Assembly: GCF_003946915.1 (NCBI RefSeq)
Contig: NZ_RPOC01000007.1
Coordinates: 62,001 to 126,000 of the forward strand
DNA length: 64,000 nucleotides
DNA from: Flavobacterium ustbae
GTDB lineage: Bacteria; Bacteroidota; Bacteroidia; Flavobacteriales; Flavobacteriaceae
Reading direction: 5' to 3'
The notes below the pieces were generated by a model, which made no database searches, was not told the DNA's origin, and was given only the letters and a program-made list of their open reading frames with translations. The first letter of the stretch is position 1. Each line of letters opens with the position of its first letter. Shown here piece after piece: positions 28,805 through 36,750 of this stretch. Both the position numbers and the translations under genes were made by a program.

Positions 28805-30898
28805 TTATTCTACAACTCCAATTTCGGCAATCGAAACAGTTTGTGATTTTCCTACGCCTGATGTAGCGACAAACTTTAAAAACCTTGCTTTAACTGCAGT
28901 AAAACTCTTAATTTGTTCAATTGGGTTATGTTTGATATTTGAGAACTCTCCTTCTGATTGTTTGTCCCAATAAAAACTATCTACACTCGTATACAATTCA
29001 TAATTAGAGATCAGATTCAAATTGTTGCCAACCTGTTGTGGCGTATAAGTAAAACCTTTTATGCTCACTAATTCTCCCATATCGATCACAACACTTTGAG
29101 GCAGTTTATTTTCATCATTTCCAAATCCCCACTCTGTGTTAGCATTTCCGTCAATAATACGTTCAGCAGAAACAAGATCTCCGCTAGAAACCGAAACTAC
29201 TTTCCATTTTTCTTTAGAAACGCCATATTTAGCCGTTTTTATACCGCTGTTTATTTTCTCCTTCGTATTTCTCGAAATTGCTTTAATTTCTACTGCTTTA
29301 TTATGTACAAATGGCTTTTTATACAAAATGCTTTTTTCTGAAGGATTTTTTCCGTCAAGCGAATAATAAATAGCATTTCCATCTTCCGATTTAATCGTAA
29401 CCAAACCTTTTTTATCACGAAGAATTTGAGGTTCTCTAACGAAAGTTGGCGCATTATACGCTTCGATTGCGCTGATTACAAATCCCGCTTTTGCATCTAA
29501 AATATTAACTCGAATAGCCGAAGCTGTCACGCGGTCTAAACGCAAAATTCTTTTGTAACCAATTGTAGTTTCCGTAGCAATAGTTTTCCAGTTTCCATCA
29601 ATCTTAGCTTCCACCGTAAATGCTTTTACACGCTGCCCTAGTTTAATATATTCCTGAAGCAAAATTCTGTTGATTGCTGTAGGCTTTTTAAACGTAAATT
29701 CGATTGTTGCCTCCTTAACCTTTTCGTCTGTAGCCCAATAGGTATTTTTATTTCCGTCAATAACATTTTGAGGTCCAAAATTAGAATCTGCTCCTTTTGT
29801 ATTTGATGCTTGAACTTGTGTATCTGCCAATAATTCTGTTTTGAAATCGGCTTTAATTGTTGCAACCAATTCTTTCAATCTTGCTTCATCGTTCTCATGA
29901 ACCAAACCACGTTGATCAACCGGAAGATTCAATAATAAAGTCGCATTTCGTCCAATCGATTCGTAATAAATATCGACCATTTCGTCAAGCGAACGCACTT
30001 TATCGTCTTCAACTGAATGATAAAACCATCCCGGTCTTATCGAAACATCGGCTTCTCCAGGAACCCATTTTTCTCCGTCTTCATGACCCGACATAAATTC
30101 GCTGTAATGCACTTTTCCAGCCAATTCATCTTTCTGACGAAGCAGTGACCAATTGGTTTTTCCTGCTCTACCTTCCTCATTTCCAATCCATCTCGCTTCT
30201 GACGGACCAACGCCCCAAACTAACGTTTTTGGTGCTATGTCATAAATTAATTTATAGGTTTCCTCCCAGTTGTAATAAGTTAACGAATTGATCTTTCTCA
30301 TTTCATTAGCTCCGCCGTAATACCCATCACCACCATTTGCGCCATCAAACCACATTTCGAAAACATCTCCATAATTCGTCAATAATTCTTTTAGCTGATT
30401 TCTGAAATACGTGATATACTCCGGTTTTCCGTACTGCGGATGATTTCTGTCCCAAGGCGAAAGATATAATCCTAATTTTAAATCGTATTCTTTACAAGCA
30501 GCGGCCAATTCTTTAACCAAATCGCCTTTTCCATTTTCCCAAGGAGAATTTTTAACTGAACGTTCTGTATACGCCGAAGGCCATAAACAGAAACCGTCAT
30601 GATGTTTAGCAACCAGAATAATTCCTTTCATTCCCGACTCTTTCACAATGCGAGCCCACTGTCGAACATCTAATTGCGACGGATTAAAAAGTTCTGCCGA
30701 TTCATCTCCGTAACCCCATTCTTTATTGGTAAAAGTGTTTAATGAAAAATGCACAAAAGCATAGAATTCCATTTCCTGCCAATCGATTTGTTTCTGTGTC
30801 GGAAGCGGTCCAAATGGTTTTGGAGCGTTTGGTAATTCTTGACTTGACACATTAGAAATTATTCCAAAAAGACATAAGGAAAGGAATATTTTTTTCAT
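28805..30898 (-). CDS. GH29 alpha-L-fucosidase with chitobiase-like and F5/8 (CBM32-type) domains
   Basis: Exported multidomain fucosidase, about 697 aa from the start at 30898 (MKKIFLSLCLFGIISNVSSQ is a good signal peptide). The frame is open 27 codons further upstream without one. The TIM barrel (30-350) has WQEMEFYAFVHFSLNTFTNKEWGYGD, LVAKHHDGFCLWPS and nucleophile motif EMWFDGANGGDGYYGG. This resembles the alpha-1,3/1,4 GH29 subgroup more than the other fucosidase in this window. A discoidin-like domain (about 365-490), a chitobiase/FN3-like piece (KGLVTIKSEDGNAIYYSLDGKNPSE) and a second discoidin-like domain follow. It sits between the NagB-like and Pr6Pr-like genes. Confidence 0.9.
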   Translation of the reverse strand: MKKIFLSLCLFGIISNVSSQELPNAPKPFGPLPTQKQIDWQEMEFYAFVHFSLNTFTNKEWGYGDESAELFNPSQLDVRQWARIVKESGMKGIILVAKHHDGFCLWPSAYTERSVKNSPWENGKGDLVKELAAACKEYDLKLGLYLSPWDRNHPQYGKPEYITYFRNQLKELLTNYGDVFEMWFDGANGGDGYYGGANEMRKINSLTYYNWEETYKLIYDIAPKTLVWGVGPSEARWIGNEEGRAGKTNWSLLRQKDELAGKVHYSEFMSGHEDGEKWVPGEADVSIRPGWFYHSVEDDKVRSLDEMVDIYYESIGRNATLLLNLPVDQRGLVHENDEARLKELVATIKADFKTELLADTQVQASNTKGADSNFGPQNVIDGNKNTYWATDEKVKEATIEFTFKKPTAINRILLQEYIKLGQRVKAFTVEAKIDGNWKTIATETTIGYKRILRLDRVTASAIRVNILDAKAGFVISAIEAYNAPTFVREPQILRDKKGLVTIKSEDGNAIYYSLDGKNPSEKSILYKKPFVHNKAVEIKAISRNTKEKINSGIKTAKYGVSKEKWKVVSVSSGDLVSAERIIDGNANTEWGFGNDENKLPQSVVIDMGELVSIKGFTYTPQQVGNNLNLISNYELYTSVDSFYWDKQSEGEFSNIKHNPIEQIKSFTAVKARFLKFVATSGVGKSQTVSIAEIGVVE

Positions 30899-30985
30899 AG
30901 GTAAAACTGCTTTAAAATGGTATATAAAGCATAAATATACTACAAATTGAAATCTCGTAAATAGAATTTCGACCAACAACAGATT

Positions 30986-31630
30986 TTAAAGCATTTTGGT
31001 TCTAATTTTAGAAATAGAAATCAAAATCACTGACAAAACCACAAAAGCAATTAAAACAAATAATCCGTTTACGAGAGCGGTTTTAAAGCCTAATTTGGTT
31101 GCATCAATAAAGGGATACGGATAAAAATTGGTCGTAATTCCGTGAAATAAAGTATAAATAATATAGAGAATCGGATAAACGAGCCAGAAGAAAATAACTT
31201 TGAAAGAGATTCTTTCTGGACTCACAAAGAACAACCAAAAAAAGAAAAATAAGACTGGGACAACAGTATGGAATATTTCGCTCACTATAAGGTGATGTCC
31301 TTTTAATTCGATAATATGACGAAGGAGCAGATTAAAAACCATTCCAACAATCAGAATATAAACCGTAATTGCCGTTAAAGTCGTGCACTTTCTAAAGAAA
31401 AAATTTATTCTCGATTTTCCTCCAAACAGCAGCATGGCACTGCAAATAAAAACGATACTATTGGTTAAAATCGTGAAAAAGCTAAAAAAGCGCACTGCAG
31501 CACTGAAAAAGGTAAATTCGGATCCTTTTAGCAATAAATAAAATTGTACAGGTAAAGCATATAATTCGAGGGCAAAAATAATACCCAGCAAAATCTCCCC
31601 TTTTATCGTTGTGGTATTTTCTTTTTCCAT
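30986..31630 (-). CDS. Pr6Pr-like integral membrane protein (FAR-17a/AIG1-like)
   Basis: A 214-aa membrane protein with six hydrophobic segments, starting near residues 12, 45, 82, 117, 150 and 185. Motifs such as FFSFFTILTNSIVF and IYTLFHGI, and the string YPYPFIDATKLG, match the Pr6Pr family of six-TM proteins. That family has no established function in bacteria. No signal peptide or catalytic motif is seen beyond the conserved histidines in LLRHIIELKGHH and SEIFHTVVPVL. It lies 87 bp upstream of the fucosidase gene, with the YdeI-like gene 50 bp further upstream. No link to sugar use can be supported. Confidence 0.75.
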   Translation of the reverse strand: MEKENTTTIKGEILLGIIFALELYALPVQFYLLLKGSEFTFFSAAVRFFSFFTILTNSIVFICSAMLLFGGKSRINFFFRKCTTLTAITVYILIVGMVFNLLLRHIIELKGHHLIVSEIFHTVVPVLFFFFWLFFVSPERISFKVIFFWLVYPILYIIYTLFHGITTNFYPYPFIDATKLGFKTALVNGLFVLIAFVVLSVILISISKIRTKML

Positions 31631-31679
31631 AGTTCGCTACAAGTCAAACCACTAAAATAAGCAATTTTATTGGATTTTG

Positions 31680-32240
31680 CTATAGCACTCGTTTTTGCTT
31701 TTCGCTTTCTACAATTGTTTTTTCAAGTCTTGACAATTGCGTTTTTTCCTGCTTAGCACTCATAATCCAATGAATCATAACTTTCTTGTAAGAGGGAGCT
31801 TGTTTTTCGAAAAATTCCCAAGCTATTTTATTGCTTTTAAATTGCTTTTCGTAAGCTTCTAAAAGCGGGATAGGTTCTTTCTTTTCGTGCGAATATATTT
31901 TTGATTTATTCTCTGACAGAAAACTAAAAGCTTTTAAACCTGCATCTGTCATTAAACCTGCTTTAGTCAAATCTTCCATTTTTTGAACATTAATCGCACT
32001 CCAAATACTAGAAGGCCTTCTCGGAGTAAAACGAATGCTGTAACTTTCATCATCAATCGATCTGCGCACACCGTCAATCCATCCAAAACAAAGCGCCTGA
32101 TCTACAGATTCTGACCAGCTCATTGAGGGCTTTTTACTTGAAACTTTATAAAAACCAACCAAAAGTTCTTTTTCTTTTTGATGGTTCTTTTCTAGCCATT
32201 TTCTAAAATCTTTTTGATCTGCAAAAAAAGTCGGTGTCAT
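31680..32240 (-). CDS. YdeI/OmpD-associated family protein
   Basis: Small cytoplasmic protein (about 186 aa from the start at 32240). It matches the YdeI/bacteriocin-protection family: FRKWLEKNHQKEKELLVGFYK, SWSESVDQALCFGWIDGVRRS, IRFTPRRPSSIWSAIN and an acidic-basic helical C-terminus (EKTQLSRLEKTIVESEKQKR). The frame extends 9 codons upstream, only to a TTG inside a repeat, so the internal ATG (MTPTFFADQ) is preferred. The family has no established biochemical activity. It stands alone with its own spacer on the upstream side and is unrelated in function to the flanking sugar genes as far as can be seen. Confidence 0.85.
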   Translation of the reverse strand: MTPTFFADQKDFRKWLEKNHQKEKELLVGFYKVSSKKPSMSWSESVDQALCFGWIDGVRRSIDDESYSIRFTPRRPSSIWSAINVQKMEDLTKAGLMTDAGLKAFSFLSENKSKIYSHEKKEPIPLLEAYEKQFKSNKIAWEFFEKQAPSYKKVMIHWIMSAKQEKTQLSRLEKTIVESEKQKRVL

Positions 32241-32306
32241 TTTCTTAGAGTTTAAATAATCGCGCAAAGGCGCAGAGACGCAAAGTTTAAAATTAAAGAA
32301 AATTTA

Positions 32307-32373
32307 AACCATATAAGTCATTTAAGTTTAATTAAGCCAAAAACTTAAAATTTCTTATACAACTTATATGGTT
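32307..32373. repeat. ACCATATAAG palindrome
   Basis: Arms AACCATATAAGTCATTTAAG and CTTATACAACTTATATGGTT enclose an AATTAAGCC core. It lies just downstream of the GRDP-like gene on the minus strand, where it could act as a terminator. The same family occurs at 33905-33972 and 36491-36554, with a half site at 40270. Confidence 0.75.
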
Positions 32374-32382
32374 CAAAAAATA

Positions 32383-33792
32383 TTAATCTCCGCCACCGCA
32401 ACCTCCACATGAACTTCCGCATGAGGAACCGCAGGAACTTCCAGAACTCCCACAAGAAGAACCGCAGGAACCCGAATCGGTTGAACTTGAAAAGCTGAAA
32501 TAATCCCCAGATGATGTTGATGATGGTGAAGCATAATTCACTAACGGAATAAAAGCAGCAGAAAGCACTGCAGTTCCGTAGAGAAAATAATCCCATTCCC
32601 AATCTCGCATACTCTCGCCTCTGCTTAATACTTTTTCTTTAATCGAAGAAGGAATAATATCTACAAAAATTAGATTTAATAACTGATTTAAATAGTAAAG
32701 TACAATGAAAACTAAAGGCACGAGAGCAACCAGCAAAAATATAACTGGTTTGTCTCTCCAAAGCCCAGAAAAAAGTCTGCTAAAACCAATAGTTAAAAGT
32801 GCTCCCAAAGTAATCATTACTGTAATCATCACATTCGTGAATGGTTTCGATGCGATAATTCTATCCTTTATTCTATAAGTTGCTTTTTGAAGCTGTTCAA
32901 AAATAGGTTTCTGTCTCACATTCCAGCACAGTTGCTTGTACGGCATTGGCTCAAACTCTTTCATAATTTCGACAACACAGTTTTCATATGGATTATCGCC
33001 CAAACTTTCGTCGATTAATTCTAATTTTTTATTCTCTAGAATCTGTATTTTATTCCGTTCGATCAATTTATTGACAACTCCATGAATTACAGCATCTAAA
33101 CTATTATCCCGAAAGTAAATGAGTTCGAACGCAGTAAGATTTTTTATAATTGCATTCGATTCTAATTCGGTATATAAGGCACTGAATTTATTTCGAACAT
33201 AATCTTTCAACAATAAAAATACTGCAACAAAAAGTAACAAATAACCAATTATGAAATGAGGATTCTGAATTTTTATTAAAAGAAAATAAATTATCAGACA
33301 GACAGGAATAGATCCAGCCAAGGTATATTTGAAGAAGTTCTTTCTCAGTTTCTTGACATCAAATTTACTTTTCTCAAGTTGTAGAGAATCAAATTCATTG
33401 TTATAATGCCAAACTTCTGCGGGCTGTTTTCCAAAATTGATTTCGTAAAGTGCTGCAGTTCGTTCTTTAGCTGTTTGAAATCTCTCAAACTCAGATTTAT
33501 TATGAGTCGACGGAATATGCTCGATTCTTTTTCCCAATAAATTGCAGAAATCAGAATAGGAATTAGTAAAAATTAAATGCTGATGCCAGACAATATCCAC
33601 AATTTCTGAAGGTGAAACCATTTCGTTGTTTGTGGCTGCTAGAAACATGAACTTTTTATACTCCAATATGGCACTTTGAGTAAAATATAATGTCCAATGG
33701 TTTTCTAATGCTAATCTCGTCGAAAATCCGTACTCATCATTCGGATTATCAAAGCTAAATACTACAACCTTTTCCCAAAGTGTTTTATCCAT
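32383..33792 (-). CDS. GRDP-like membrane protein with Cys/Gly/Ser-rich tail
   Basis: Function not recognised with certainty. The 469-aa protein has an N-terminal glycine-rich-domain-protein-like (GRDP) segment, with SPSEIVDIVWHQHLIFTNSY (about 57-76) as its marker. A pair of hydrophobic helices follows (about 155-195), and two more at 320-370, so it is probably integral to the inner membrane. The C-terminus ends with repeated CGSSCGSSG-type tripeptides and CGGCGGGD. This tail has eight cysteines and resembles that of TIGR04222-type proteins. Clustered Cys in an exported or membrane tail could bind metal or cross-link. No neighbour explains it; palindromic repeats flank it on both sides. Confidence 0.7.
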   Translation of the reverse strand: MDKTLWEKVVVFSFDNPNDEYGFSTRLALENHWTLYFTQSAILEYKKFMFLAATNNEMVSPSEIVDIVWHQHLIFTNSYSDFCNLLGKRIEHIPSTHNKSEFERFQTAKERTAALYEINFGKQPAEVWHYNNEFDSLQLEKSKFDVKKLRKNFFKYTLAGSIPVCLIIYFLLIKIQNPHFIIGYLLLFVAVFLLLKDYVRNKFSALYTELESNAIIKNLTAFELIYFRDNSLDAVIHGVVNKLIERNKIQILENKKLELIDESLGDNPYENCVVEIMKEFEPMPYKQLCWNVRQKPIFEQLQKATYRIKDRIIASKPFTNVMITVMITLGALLTIGFSRLFSGLWRDKPVIFLLVALVPLVFIVLYYLNQLLNLIFVDIIPSSIKEKVLSRGESMRDWEWDYFLYGTAVLSAAFIPLVNYASPSSTSSGDYFSFSSSTDSGSCGSSCGSSGSSCGSSCGSSCGGCGGGD

Positions 33793-33904
33793 AAAATCGC
33801 TTATGATTTAGTATTTCTATGTCGTGAAATGTATTATGTAACACTACAAATCTTTAGCTAAAATAGCATTATTTCTCTCACAAAAAACATCTTTACAAAA
33901 AATT

Positions 33905-33972
33905 AAACCATATAAGTTATATAAGTTCAGTTAAGCAAAAACTTAAATTGACTTATATAACTTATATGGTTT
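33905..33972. repeat. ACCATATAAG palindrome (left flank of GH2 gene)
   Basis: Arms AAACCATATAAGTTATATAAG and its complement end at 33972, enclosing TTCAGTTAAGCAAAAAC. It is followed by TTTGCGCCTTCGC and the CCCGATAGATATCGGG hairpin up to the GH2 stop codon. The other side of the GH2 gene carries the same words in reverse order and orientation (36440-36554). Confidence 0.8.
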
Positions 33973-34020
33973 AAAAACTTTGCGCCTTCGCTCCCGATAG
34001 ATATCGGGATTGCGAGATTT

Positions 34021-36426
34021 TTAATTTACTTTTATTGTAATTTCTGAAGACGACAATCCATTTGCTGAAGCTTTCAACTGAATAATCTCTTTCTTCCCAT
34101 TCGATTGAATAATCGCAATACATTTTCCGTTAAACAATTTACAAGAATTCGCTTTAAAAGACTCCAAATTAGCTTGATAACCATTATCAACTCCAACTAA
34201 TTTTCCTCCGCCAGAAACCTCAAAATTGATTAAATCCATTGCGTTTGGCAGTGCATTTCCGTCTTTATCAACTAACGAAACTGTTACATAAACCAAATCG
34301 TAAGTATCATTTTTAATAGAAGTTTTATCTGCTTTTAAATCAATTTTAGAAGCTTCGCCAGCGGTATGAATTTCTTTTTCTAAAACCACTTTTCCATTCT
34401 TTCTGGAAACCGCTTTTAAAGTTCCTGGCTCAAATTTTACATTCCATGAAATATGCAAATCATCATTGTGTTTGGCTTTTTTACCTAAAGATTTTCCGTT
34501 TAAGAAAAGCTCCACTTCATCGGCATTATTGTAATACGCCCAAACGGCAACTTCCTGATCTTTTTTCCAATTCCAATGCGGAAAAATATACAGAACGTCT
34601 TTTTTTGACCATTCACTTTGGTACATATAATACACATCTTTTGGAAGTCCGGCTAAATCCACAATTCCAAAATACGAACTTCTAGCAGGATACGGATACG
34701 GATCTGGTTCTCCGATATAATCGAATCCTGTCCAGATAAAAGTTCCCGCCATAAAGTCCTGACTTTTGATGGTTTTCCAGTTTTCCTCGTGCGTTGCACC
34801 CCAATATGATTTCACCTGATCGTAAGCCGAAACCGTCCAATCAGCATTTCCGTCAAACGGAGCGCCGTGTTTTACTGGCCAAGCTTTGATTCCGTCTGGA
34901 AAATCATAATGCCCACGTGTTTGTAAAGCCGAAACACTTTCTGATGCTAGTATTTTTTGTCCTTTAAATTTGGTTGGAAAATCTTTATAATCTTCGTGTT
35001 TATAATTGAATCCCAATAAATCTAAAGCTCCCGATTGATAAATAAAGTTTTTCTCAATTACATTTTCTGTCAAAGCGGAAGTTACGGGACGAGTCGTATC
35101 TAGATTTTTTACAATTTGAGCCAATTCTCTAGTAATCGCAATTCCAGTCGAATCAAACTGTTCGCGGATTTCGTTACCAATACTCCACATCATAACCGAC
35201 GGATAATTGCGGTCTCTTTTTATAAAATCTTCTAAATCCTGTTTGTGCCACGCATCCCAATCTTTGTGGTAATCGTTGGTTACTTTTTTCTTTTTCCAAA
35301 CGTCAAAAGCTTCGTCCTGAACAATGAAACCCATTTCGTCACACAATTGCATCATTTCCAAAGAATGCGGGTTATGAGACATTCTAATCGCATTAACTCC
35401 CATTTCTTTCATCAACGTCAGTTTTCTTCGAACGGCATGAATATTTTCCACAGCACCCAAAGCGCCATTATCATGATGCAGACAAACTCCATAAATTTTC
35501 GTTGGAACTCCGTTTAGCGAAAATCCTTTTTCAGCATCAAAATTAAAATAACGGAATCCTAGCGGAGTTTCGTAATTGTCTACTAATTTTGATTTCTCAT
35601 AAACCTTTGTAATCACTTTATACAAATACGGATTTTCTGTACTCCATAATTTTGACTGTTTTACTTCCAGATTATGCACTTTTTTCTCAGAAGTTTTTGC
35701 ACCGATTTTTTCTTTTGAAGTAAAATTTGCTACTTCTTTATTTTCCGCATTTACAATCGAAGTAACGAGTTTAAATTCTTTTGCAGCAGTATTATCATTA
35801 TCAATCGTAACTTCAATATTTACTTTTGATTTTTCTGTTGAAACTTCTGGAGTCGTTACAAAAGTTCCCCATTTCCCTACGTGGAGTTTTTCAACAGCTA
35901 CCAATCTTACGTTTCTATAAATTCCCGATCCTGTATACCAGCGTGAATTTGGCTGAGAATCGTTATCAACTTTTACGGCGATAATATTCGATTTTCCAAA
36001 ATTCAAATACTGCGTTAAATCATATCCAAAAGAAATATAACCGTTTGGACGAATTCCTAATGATTTTCCGTTTATGAAAACTTCACTGTTCTTAAAAACA
36101 CCATCAAATTCAATGGAAACCGTTTTGTTTTTCCAGTTCGCTGGAACGGTGAAAACTTTGCGATACCAGCCTTTTCCTGCAGGTAAAAATCCCTGCGCCT
36201 GTTTAGTTTTGCTGTTTTTATCGAAAGCTAATTCAATACTCCAATCGTGTGGCAATTGAAGCGTTCTCCAATCTGACGCATTGTAGTTTGTGTTTATTGC
36301 TTCTGGATAATCTCCTAATTTGAAGTTCCAGTTTTTATTAAAGTCTTCTACAATTCTGGCTTGTTTTTGAGCCATTATTGATGCTGAAAGCAAAACTGTA
36401 AATGCAAGTAAAATTTTCTTAACCAT
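34021..36426 (-). CDS. GH2 beta-galactosidase-like enzyme
   Basis: Exported retaining beta-glycosidase, about 801 aa from the start at 36426 (MVKKILLAFTVLLSASIMAQ). An upstream in-frame TTG lies in a repeat and is rejected. It shows the GH2 sugar-binding domain (LPHDWSIE, GWYRKVFTVP), an Ig-like domain, then the TIM barrel with IYGVCLHHDNGALG and AIRMSHNPHS. The acid/base motif is WSIGNEIREQ and the nucleophile is in KILASESVSALQ. A DUF4982-like and a C-terminal Ig-like domain follow. Such GH2 enzymes act as beta-galactosidases or, in pectin loci, on other beta-linked sugars. It is the last gene of the second locus in transcription order. Inverted palindromes flank it on both sides. Confidence 0.92.
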   Translation of the reverse strand: MVKKILLAFTVLLSASIMAQKQARIVEDFNKNWNFKLGDYPEAINTNYNASDWRTLQLPHDWSIELAFDKNSKTKQAQGFLPAGKGWYRKVFTVPANWKNKTVSIEFDGVFKNSEVFINGKSLGIRPNGYISFGYDLTQYLNFGKSNIIAVKVDNDSQPNSRWYTGSGIYRNVRLVAVEKLHVGKWGTFVTTPEVSTEKSKVNIEVTIDNDNTAAKEFKLVTSIVNAENKEVANFTSKEKIGAKTSEKKVHNLEVKQSKLWSTENPYLYKVITKVYEKSKLVDNYETPLGFRYFNFDAEKGFSLNGVPTKIYGVCLHHDNGALGAVENIHAVRRKLTLMKEMGVNAIRMSHNPHSLEMMQLCDEMGFIVQDEAFDVWKKKKVTNDYHKDWDAWHKQDLEDFIKRDRNYPSVMMWSIGNEIREQFDSTGIAITRELAQIVKNLDTTRPVTSALTENVIEKNFIYQSGALDLLGFNYKHEDYKDFPTKFKGQKILASESVSALQTRGHYDFPDGIKAWPVKHGAPFDGNADWTVSAYDQVKSYWGATHEENWKTIKSQDFMAGTFIWTGFDYIGEPDPYPYPARSSYFGIVDLAGLPKDVYYMYQSEWSKKDVLYIFPHWNWKKDQEVAVWAYYNNADEVELFLNGKSLGKKAKHNDDLHISWNVKFEPGTLKAVSRKNGKVVLEKEIHTAGEASKIDLKADKTSIKNDTYDLVYVTVSLVDKDGNALPNAMDLINFEVSGGGKLVGVDNGYQANLESFKANSCKLFNGKCIAIIQSNGKKEIIQLKASANGLSSSEITIKVN

Positions 36427-36490
36427 ATTTTTATTTTTTTCTCTCGCAATCCCGAAACTTCGGGAGCAGAGACGCAAAGTTTTTTTTCTT

Positions 36491-36554
36491 AACCATATAA
36501 GTAATATAAGTTCATTTTAGCAAAACCTAAATTTTCTTATATTACTTATATGTT
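36491..36554. repeat. ACCATATAAG palindrome (right flank of GH2 gene)
   Basis: Part of the 324-bp gap 36427-36750 between the two GH2 genes. Arms AACCATATAAGTAATATAAG and CTTATATTACTTATATGTT are complementary. It is preceded by TCGCAATCCCGAAACTTCGGGAGC and followed by TTTGCGACTTTGCGCGA, words shared with the 25969-26520 array. Confidence 0.75.
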
Positions 36555-36639
36555 TTAATTTTCTTGGCGTCTTTGCGACTTTGCGCGATTTATTTTTTAT
36601 TCTAAATTCTTTCACAAAATATTCCACAACCTTACCGTA

Positions 36640-36707
36640 GAGGCGCACTGCAGTGCGTCTAACACACAGTATGGACATTTGGAGCGTAGACGCACTGCGG
36701 TGCGTCT
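36640..36707. repeat. Two GACGCACTGC palindromes
   Basis: GAGGCGCACTGCAGTGCGTCT (36640-36660) and AGACGCACTGCGGTGCGTCT (36688-36707) lie 27 bp apart in the same gap, between GTAGAGG and GTCTCTAC. They are copies of the core of the tandem array at 25969-26520, here not in a longer series. Confidence 0.85.
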
Positions 36708-36750
36708 CTACAATGAAAACCTTTGCGTCTTTGTGCCTTCGTGGCTCAAT

